Assembly (NCBI GenBank): GCA_947247005.1
Contig: OX365946.1
Span: forward strand, 7,386,453-7,450,452
Direction of reading: 5' to 3'
From: Spisula solida
Lineage: Eukaryota; Mollusca; Bivalvia; Venerida; Mactridae
Length of the DNA: 64,000 nt
Below the pieces are notes generated by a model, which was not told the DNA's origin, did no database searches, and saw only the letters and a list, made by a program, of their open reading frames with translations. The position numbers and the translations under genes were made by a program. Positions 57,166-64,000 of this stretch are shown piece by piece; within the stretch, counting starts at the first letter, position 1; every line of letters begins with the position of its first letter.

Positions 57166-58269
57166 AACCTTGTGACTTATAATTCGAAGAGTCATGTAAA
57201 TGTCTGTGTTATGCCATGGGGTTTCGTTTTCTGTTATTGAATATTGAATTGTGTTACATGTATGAGATAATAAATTATTGTTCAAATAGTGTAATTTATT
57301 TTGGCTGCTTCCATATCCAACAAAAATATACCATACCATTTCAGGGATCTAGTTGGAACTTTTGCTCAGTATATACGAGGGGTGATCAACAAATACGCGG
57401 AAAAATGCTCTGAAATATTAGTTACGTGACCAATTTTAAAGAAAATCGGTCTGGTTCTAGATTGGAGAATTACGAGTACATACCTATAAAAACATTAAGC
57501 CTAAAGAATTATTTAGTGAAACTAACATAGATACCGCAACGTCACTATGGCTACACCGGCCCAACGTCAACACGACGTCGTTACATAAATCATTGTCCAT
57601 ACTCATTCGTGGCACAATTCATTATGTATAACGCATTTAATGATTCTCAAAATATAGCTATACAACCAGATACACTTCCTTGATATGTCAACCAAAACTC
57701 ATTTATTTTTCTTTGCAACTTGCAAGTAAATTATCAGAAATAGCTGCGGGAGAAAATTAATACATATTACGTAATTTGACGTTATTGACGTCGTATAGCC
57801 AATTCGCATATCGGCATTGATTTCACATGACTACATATGAAAGAATATGCAAAACAGACACCAGTTGTGTATGCTTTTACATATTTGTTGCATTTTGTAA
57901 TATTGCCATTGGTATTTTATGACATTTCGTTCGCAACACAAATTTTCGCAGCCGATTTCTGTATCACACTCATTCTTAGACAATGACTTCGATGCAAATG
58001 GCTCTAAAATGAAATGTTGACGTTAAAACTTTTTTTGAAATAATGAATGTAATGTTATATCATTGCATATTCATAACCTACCTGTTAGAAAATGATAATA
58101 TTACAAGGGCACGAATGATACGTCATCGTTTGCTACGTATAGATGTACAACGACCTTCGAAATATGACCTTTGGACTAGTCCATTTGCTAAGGTTGAAAC
58201 GATATTTACCGTTATTTTTCTGATATAGTATCGACAAATATAAGAAAACTCACGTTAACTGTCAAGTTG
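57166..58269. other. Non-coding stretch
   Basis: At 57374 the text ACGAGGGGTGATCAACAAAT then ACGCGG resembles a mariner terminal repeat, without a partner end in sight. No gene supported. Confidence 0.4.
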
Positions 58270-58365
58270 ACACCGTGGCCTTGTGGTTAACATGGTCTAT
58301 ACATAAAACACTTTGCATCTTTTATTATATGGGTCGTGGGTTCGAATCCGCTGCTATACATTTTT
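58270..58365 (+). mobile_element. tRNA-like segment, plus strand
   Basis: An A box (GTGGCCTTGTGGTTAA) and a perfect B box (GGGTTCGAATCC) are separated by about 45 bases, longer than in most tRNAs. The acceptor arm does not close. A tRNA-derived repeat is more likely than a gene. Confidence 0.45.
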
Positions 58366-58659
58366 TAAAAATATAATACAGTAATAAATGTTTATTTCAT
58401 TGCTTTCTAAATGAAAAAATAGGTTTTATGTTTAGTAAACATTAGGTTTGTTTCAATTATATTAATTTTCGTCCGCCCTGGATACATTTTAACATTGCTC
58501 GGATGACAATCGGGTTGAATTACACAGTATTTTTAACATTAATTTCAATGGAATGTTTTCAGTGTATCAAAATACAAAGGAAATCTATATATTTTAGATA
58601 TGGATATTAGACATATGCACGCACAATTTTTATTTATCAAAATTAAAAAAAAAAAAGTT

Positions 58660-58742
58660 TATTTGGGTGGGATTCGAACCCAAGCAAAACTATTGATTTA
58701 GATATATAAGCGGTAGCTTACCCAACTGCGCCAATGAGGAAG
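58660..58742 (-). mobile_element. tRNA-like segment with Pol III terminator, minus strand
   Basis: Minus strand: ATTGGCGCAGTTGGGTAAGC (perfect A box) and TGGGTTCGAATCCCA (perfect T arm and B box). A long T run follows (plus-strand A run about 58637-58650) that would stop RNA polymerase III. The acceptor ends do not pair, so a SINE head is favoured, but this is the most tRNA-like segment in the window. Confidence 0.5.
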
Positions 58743-58852
58743 ATGTAAGTCACACTTTCGAATATGTGTGTCTATTCTGATTAGTGAAAATACACCCCTT
58801 TTACCTGGATTATTTCATTACTAAAAGTACAGTTACGCCCGATTGATTGTGG

Positions 58853-60382
58853 TTTATCTATACAACGTTGGAAGATATGAAATTTTTTTCTGTTTTATTT
58901 TTTTCCTTTTCTCTATTGTTTTCCAGGTTGAATCACTTATCCATTCTTTTCTTTTCTGTTTTTGTGTACTAATAGTTTCGATAGTCTCCTTTAATGATAT
59001 GGATGGCATCCCACTCATTTTCAATGTTTTCATTAGTGTTGTTTTCAAAATCTACTATTGTGTTTAAAAATGCAAATCTGTTTCTTAGTTTTAGTCTAAA
59101 TTTTTTTGTTGGACATCAGGTTCTTTGAGTTTCTGTGTGTTGTATAGTTTTCGATTAGTCTGGTTTTGTGTTGGTTTCTTCAAACTTAGGCCTGATCTTA
59201 CTCTACTTGGTGATGGTCCGATCCACAATCTGCGCCCCTTTTCACTTTAACATCCAGCAGAGAGTGCCTTCATTTACCTTTGATTGCAATGTGGTCAATT
59301 TGATTTGAATCGCTTCCGCTTGCAGAAAATCATGTAGTTTTATGGATATCCTTATGTTGGAATAGAGTGACACCAATAACTAAATCACTTAGGCCACACA
59401 GGTTACAAACTAATTCACCATTCTCGTTTATTGTTCCTACTCAATTTTCCCCATTACCTTCTTTCTTCCTGCATTTTTATTACCAACTTTGACATTTAAG
59501 TCTCCACATACTAGTAGAAGTTCATATGATGGTGTTTTACCTATCACGCTTTGCAGTTTTTCATTGAAGGTTTTCTTTTCTTTCTCACTGGAATCATTGG
59601 TAGGCGCATAGCATTGAATGATGGTCAGTTTGGTATACTTTGAGAAGAATTTGGCTTAATTATTTTCTCATCAATTGGTTCCCATTCAATCAAGGATTGT
59701 TGCGCTTTTCTGTTCATAATAATTGCTACCCCTCTCGAGTGATGATTGTCATTTCTGCCAGAGTAAATAATTTTCTCATCTGTAGATGTTCTAGCTGACC
59801 CCGGATCTGTCCATCGACATTCGCTTACACAAAGTATGTCCAAATTATATCTCCGCATCTCTTTAACAACCTGCGCTGTTTTCTCCGTCTCATACAAGGT
59901 GCGCACACTCCACGCTCCTACGTATAGATGTATTTTGGTCCTAGCAGACTATTATTCCTGTCGTTAGCTGGTTTGGCTACCGTCATTCATAGTGTCGTTA
60001 ATACATCTAATATCCCTTTGGGAGCTTGTGTTGAGTATAGTTGAATCAGTTTCTGTAGCGGTTATGTTGTTGTAATGGTTGAAGCTATTTAACCCATAGC
60101 TAGGAACTAGGTTTGCTGACCGGAGAGCATATCCAAACGCCGATGGGCCATGCATGTCATACATCTAGAGACCTAGAGTGTGCTTCTGCCCTGTTAACCG
60201 TCCCATTGCTTGGACACATAGGTCTCATTGTATGATAGGCTGTACTAGCAGGGAAGGCTTACGTATTCGGCTTCCTTTTCACAGCAAGCTGCTATCCAGC
60301 GATGAGGCTGAAAGCGAGAGTGACAAGCACGGACACCTCATGACACACACTGTGCTCGTCATACAATCATTTGGCAGACAAG
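58853..60382 (-). mobile_element. LINE fragment retaining 5' end, RT missing
   Basis: From 60382 downward the leader matches that of the LINE at 39698-43317 (GGCTTCCTTTT.CAGCAAGCTG, ATCCAGYG.TGAGGCTGAAAG). The endonuclease follows (59906-59625: SECRWTDPGS, YSGRNDNHHSRGVAIIMNR), then a decayed stretch. The linker (RKEWISDSTWKTIEKRKKIK) lies in 59048-58854. It ends near 58853 with no RT. Losing the 3' half while keeping the 5' end is the opposite of normal LINE truncation. Confidence 0.8.
59625..59906 (-). pseudogene. LINE endonuclease fragment
   Basis: A frame of 93 codons starting MRTLYETEKTAQVVKEM and carrying the SECRW and YSGRND motifs of the AP-endonuclease. It is related to but clearly diverged from 42697-42119. 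The frame is lost after EKIIKPN. Not a host gene. Confidence 0.8.
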
Positions 60383-60499
60383 GACAATGGAAAATACTAT
60401 CAACTGTATTATTACCCAACTGCGGATGCCAAAGTCACCAAGTTTTGGGCTTTAAAAACCAAAGGACAATACCATCTACTAAAATGTTTATTATGATCT

Positions 60500-60991
60500 G
60501 ACCGTAGTGTTTATGCAATTAACAATGATTAATACACTTGTTACTATATATAGTAACAAAAATAAGCCTATTTGCGGCTGATTATAGCCATCACGTGATT
60601 GATTATCGCCTATCCGCCCGGTCCGCAATCTCATAATCATAATCGGACCGGTTGAACGAGCGCACGTTACGTTATCCATGTAAACATGACGTCACGTTGG
60701 AGCCAAAATGACGTTACGTTGCTCATATGCAATATTTCTTTGCCAATTTTATTCACACTAAGTGCATTTTATTGGTTACATCCTTAGTGTACATATACAT
60801 CAGTAATGTTTACATTATTTGTTATTTGTAAATCGAACAATTGTATTAAAGACTTTAATACACTTCAGAGCCTGGCCGGAAGTTGATAATCCGCCCGGTA
60901 TGAATAATCACCCTCGGGCTGAAGCCCTCGAGGTGAATATTCATTTACCGGGCGGATTATCGCCTCCCTGTCCGGCTGTGTCGTGTATTAA
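60500..60991. repeat. CCGCCCGG palindromic repeats with CRE motifs
   Basis: 60843-60861 is a perfect 19-base palindrome (GTATTAAAG-A-CTTTAATAC). 60855-60991 is a larger imperfect palindrome: TTAATACAC...GATAATCCGCCCGG against CCGGGCGGATTATC...GTGTATTAA, with a CCTCGGGCT centre. TATCCGCCCGGTCCG at about 60610 is a related block. TGACGTCA and two ACGTTACGTT-type words lie at about 60665-60720. Probably MITE-like. Confidence 0.6.
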
Positions 60992-62098
60992 CCTCTAAAT
61001 ATGCAATCTGACTAACGCTTCACGCAAGATGAGAAGATGCAATTGCAAGAATTGGTAGTTTCCGCAAGGGTAGGTTAATATTCTTGTGATTAGTCTGGAC
61101 GCCGATATCGACATCCTGGAAATACATTGTTTTTTGTTAAGTTTCATTTGAAACATAATGGTCAAACGTACTTGTGTTAACTCGGCTGGTAAAGTTGAGT
61201 GCTGCCGTCCCTGTCAAATTTTCTATTTTCTTTTTGATTGACATGCATAAAAACTTAATATAAACCATATTTCTATCTAACAACATTAGGGTGTCCCCGG
61301 TAACTTTGTTGAAGTGAGGGTACTAAACTTCGTTATTTAGGCCTAGTTAGCAGAAAAAAATGTTTTGCCTATTTTCGTGTTTATACTTTTTTGTTTTTAC
61401 CAAGCAAAAGTGTTAATTTGATCATCTTATACTTAAACACAATTCTGTGTTATCTTAATCGAAATGTCATTTTGATAACACTAAAAACATAATGAAAAAA
61501 ATAACTTTTTCAGATGATGCCCACTAAGATGCACAACAACAAGTGTGGCATTTTTCCATAATGCATTATTAGGTATTCATTATATTTAGACTTTTAATGA
61601 GTCCATTGAATGAGAAAGATACCATTCGACATCGTGATGAGTATGTACAATGTTTTGAAATACTTCTTTTCACATTTAGCAAATAAGCAGGGACATTTTG
61701 AATAATTAATAAGAATAAGTTATCGGATCAGTAATTTCCTAAGGCATACTCATTAAAAACGTCTACGGTTATGTTTCGCTACATATATCACTTCGACAAT
61801 GTTTAATTAATTTGGCTAGTTTAAATTGTTTGACATTTTCAAAATAATAGCATACAAATGGGTATTATAAAGCGAACGGAACGCCATTGTTAGCAGTTGA
61901 AGTGATGACAAAACATTAACAGTGCTATGAATTATGAATGTTGGAATCGTGAGCTCACACGACGCTTTACAAAAACAATTCCTGAGCCTCTCATTTTCAG
62001 AATTCAACATTACATCTCTCGCGTCTCCATTCCGGGAGCTCGTTTGAATTTGGTTGCATTTATATTCCAATGGATGGTAAACAGACAGGAATGTAAAA
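60992..62098. other. Non-coding stretch
   Basis: Contains the first half of the GAGTGCTGCC dispersed repeat at 61180-61230. No gene supported before the candidate first exon. Upstream promoter signals for the lectin gene could not be pinned down. Confidence 0.4.
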
Positions 62099-62212
62099 TG
62101 TTTTCTTCTACTCAGTCTTCAAAGATTTGCCGTCAAATTGGAGACTTGTTTGAGCGTTTGTTGATTGTGCTTATTGTATTTAGTATGGCATGTGTATACC
62201 CGCATGTTAACG
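62099..62212 (+). CDS. Possible signal-peptide exon of the F-type lectin gene
   Basis: From ATG at 62099 the frame gives a polar start and then a hydrophobic stretch LLIVLIVFSMACVYP ending PHVN, followed by a GTTTGT donor at 62213 in phase 1. The next good coding exon (63556) is entered in phase 1, and the join would make an Ala codon just before MENVALGK, a sensible signal-to-mature junction. The frame is open upstream to 61927. Against this, the frame itself stops at 62220 and AATAAA lies at about 62376, so it could be a terminal exon of another gene. Confidence 0.35.
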
Positions 62213-63555
62213 GTTTGTAAATGTTTCTATATGCTTTTACCTGCTAGCTTACATACACATGGTAGTTTAGTTTCATATTCATGTTCATTCTTAACAAATC
62301 TGTGTTTTATTTTGTTTATTAATATTTCCCCTGAAAGTTTGTGCTTATGCAATTGACTACTGCAAGATTAGATTAATAAAGTTATTTCTTCAAAATCAAA
62401 CACACTGGTTCATTTAGTTATAAAACATACAAAACGTAATTTGAACTCGAAATTTTTTATTTATCGGCAAATAACAAAACAGAAAATATTGCGATTTTTC
62501 ACTTAACCAGATGATGGTTGTTAACATTTAAACTGCTTAGTAGCACATTGTGTTAATATGAAACCTGTTGGAAATTGCCATTGTGAGGCCAAAAGTCGGC
62601 CATTCTTAACATAAATTAGGCTCTTTTCTTATCAGTGCTTCCTTTTTTCTATCTCAGTGATAAGTACATGCATTTGAAAACGAACTTCATTAGCTGCATT
62701 AACAAACCGACAAACGCCCGATGAACACACGGCAAATATGTGCGACATTTGTCTTTTGCAGATGTCATCATTGGTTTAGTTTTAATTTTAGTCAGACTGT
62801 AATAAGATTTATTGATTTGTATTTCCACAAAGCCACGTGGTAACCTAGCTATGTGTAAATATATGCATGCACAGTTATAAGATTTGTTAAGTGTACAATC
62901 ATTTTGTGAACACCCGCTATTTCTGTTGCATTCTCATTATTATCATTCTAATTAAGTTAATGTCAATGCGACCACAAACGGGGATTTATTTAATTTAAAC
63001 AAAAACTATACACATGGGCATCATATTAAGATATCTTAGAATGTCATACGAGTAAATATGCTACAGCATTATTTTAAGGTATCTTAGAATTTCATACTTG
63101 TAAATAAGCTACAACATTATTTTAAGGTATCTTAGAATGTCATTAGTGTAAATATGCTACAGCATTATATTAAAGTATCTTAGAATGTTATACCTGTAAA
63201 TATGCTACAACATTATATTAGGTATCTTAGAATGTCAAACGAGTAAATATGCTACAACATTATATTAAGGTATCTTAGAATGTCATACGTGCTGAAATGC
63301 AACAACATTTGAAAATGTGTTCAATGGCAGTATAATGCTATTTTATAGTTAATTGTATACAAAATGCAAATCCCACAGTATATGTTCCATTGCTGCTGAT
63401 ATATGGGCGTGCTTGAAATATCCTTGTTTGGGGATAAGGATGGTTCGTTCTGACGTTCTATCGTGGGTGGCTTGTCACTGTCGCTGTTTCTGTGTACATT
63501 TGGATTTTCTATGCGCTACAGTATACAAAATACAAATAATTATTCCATTAAACAG
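62213..63555 (+). other. Probable intron or intergenic stretch with a 46-base tandem
   Basis: No coding feature supported. A six-copy tandem occupies 63020-63310. If 62099-62212 and 63556-63771 belong to one gene, this is its first intron, 1343 bases long. Confidence 0.4.
63020..63310 (+). repeat. 46-base tandem repeat, six copies
   Basis: Unit: AAGGTATCTTAGAATGTCAT, ACGAGTAAATATGCTACA and CATTATATT. Copies differ by a few bases and one short deletion. Confidence 0.9.
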
Positions 63556-63771
63556 CTATGGAAAATGTAGCGTTAGGAAAGTCAACTTTCCAGTCGGATA
63601 CAGATTATGGCGGGGTAGCAAACCGGGCCGTGGATGGAAACACTGACGGTCATTATGACCACGACTCATGCACGCACACACACATAGATCCTAATGCATG
63701 GTGGAAAGTAGACCTTGGCGAAGTATACGTCATATACCATTTGACCTTGTATAACCGAGTGGACTGTTGTG
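63556..63771 (+). CDS. F-type lectin (fucolectin) domain, N-terminal half
   Basis: A 72-codon exon with acceptor TTCCATTAAACAG (ending 63555) and donor G then GTGCGT (from 63772), phase 1 at both ends. It begins MENVALGKSTFQSDTDYGG, then ANRAVDGNTDG, NAWWKVDLGEVYVI and YNRVDCC. This is the start of the eel-fucolectin/tachylectin-4 fold, which binds fucose. The H-x24-R-x-D sugar-binding pattern is met exactly, using the second His of THTH and the Arg of NRVD. The second half of the domain (about 70-80 residues) must lie beyond the window or in exons not seen here. F-type lectins are secreted and act in innate recognition in invertebrates. The Met is internal, not necessarily the start. Confidence 0.9.
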
Positions 63772-64000
63772 GTGCGTGTCATAATTTTACTTCTTTTTCA
63801 ACTTTCTCCAATTACTTATCTCAATATTTGGAAATATGATTATCTTTTGTAATAACATTCTACTTTTGGCAATTCGGCTCCATTTGCTACAATTATTATA
63901 TTCAATTACTACTATCCGTTTGCTAGGCCGCTAACCTGCCAACTTCACGAACATCTATTTATTCAATCGCAGTTACGCGCGTATTCAAATCTAAACATAT
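63772..64000 (+). other. Start of the next lectin intron
   Basis: Follows a GTGCGT donor. AT-rich, with no further exon visible before the window ends. The open frame that continues to 63839 past the donor is intronic read-through. Confidence 0.6.

Noticed and set aside
58660..58742. Functional tRNA gene
   Set aside because: A and B boxes are perfect but the acceptor arm does not pair and the anticodon arm is irregular. SINE head favoured.
1..64000. Endogenous retrovirus or LTR element
   Set aside because: No long terminal repeats with TG..CA ends, primer-binding site, protease or integrase motifs were seen. All RT sequence is LINE-type.

Overview
The window is animal genomic DNA, most likely from a mollusc and probably a bivalve. 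It is AT-rich, and exons are small and bounded by GT/AG sites. SINEs, MITEs and decayed non-LTR retrotransposons are dense. A dispersed repeat at 45561-45927, built around a GACCTTGACC core and ending in an ACCGACCGATCGAC run, is of a kind I know as abundant in bivalve genomes. An F-type lectin (fucolectin) exon sits at the right edge, a family expanded in molluscs. The species is not identifiable from what I can see. There are no operons, CRISPR arrays or prokaryotic features.

Host genes are few and partial. The best is an F-type lectin exon (63556-63771, +) with a possible signal-peptide exon upstream (62099-62212). A minus-strand exon at 44789-45148 has an acceptor, a start codon and a poly(A) signal, but carries a premature TGA and a frameshift. 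A plus-strand terminal exon lies at 50989-51156. Weaker exon candidates are at 2085-2249, 48263-48460 and 54503-54671.

Most of the window is nested mobile and repetitive DNA. Region by region: 5.3-5.9 kb, a Tc1/mariner-type MITE. 6.3-12.0 kb, a minus-strand LINE split by a 3.4-kb long-TIR element (8220-11647, 10-bp target duplication) and by a small MITE. 12.7-16.2 kb, a plus-strand LINE with a 2A-like ribosome-skipping motif, a PHD-like finger, an endonuclease and a reverse transcriptase. 16.4-17.05 kb, a MITE starting CACTGTG with a 5-bp target duplication, a Transib/RAG-like signature. 22.0-22.7 kb, another MITE. 23.1-27.6 kb, a large satellite array whose inverted partner lies at 39.5-44.4 kb and is split by a full-length but dead LINE with a 12-bp target duplication. 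28.5-37.8 kb, an outer TIR pair enclosing a 1.4-kb-arm inverted repeat. 51.4-54.5 kb, two inverted copies of the CACTGTG family flanking a Tc1-like element. 56.9-57.2 kb, a Tc1 transposase remnant. 58.85-60.4 kb, a LINE that kept its 5' end but lost its reverse transcriptase.

The pieces do not form one pathway. They record serial insertions whose relative order can often be read from who interrupts whom. All family assignments come from motifs recognised by eye; no database search was possible.
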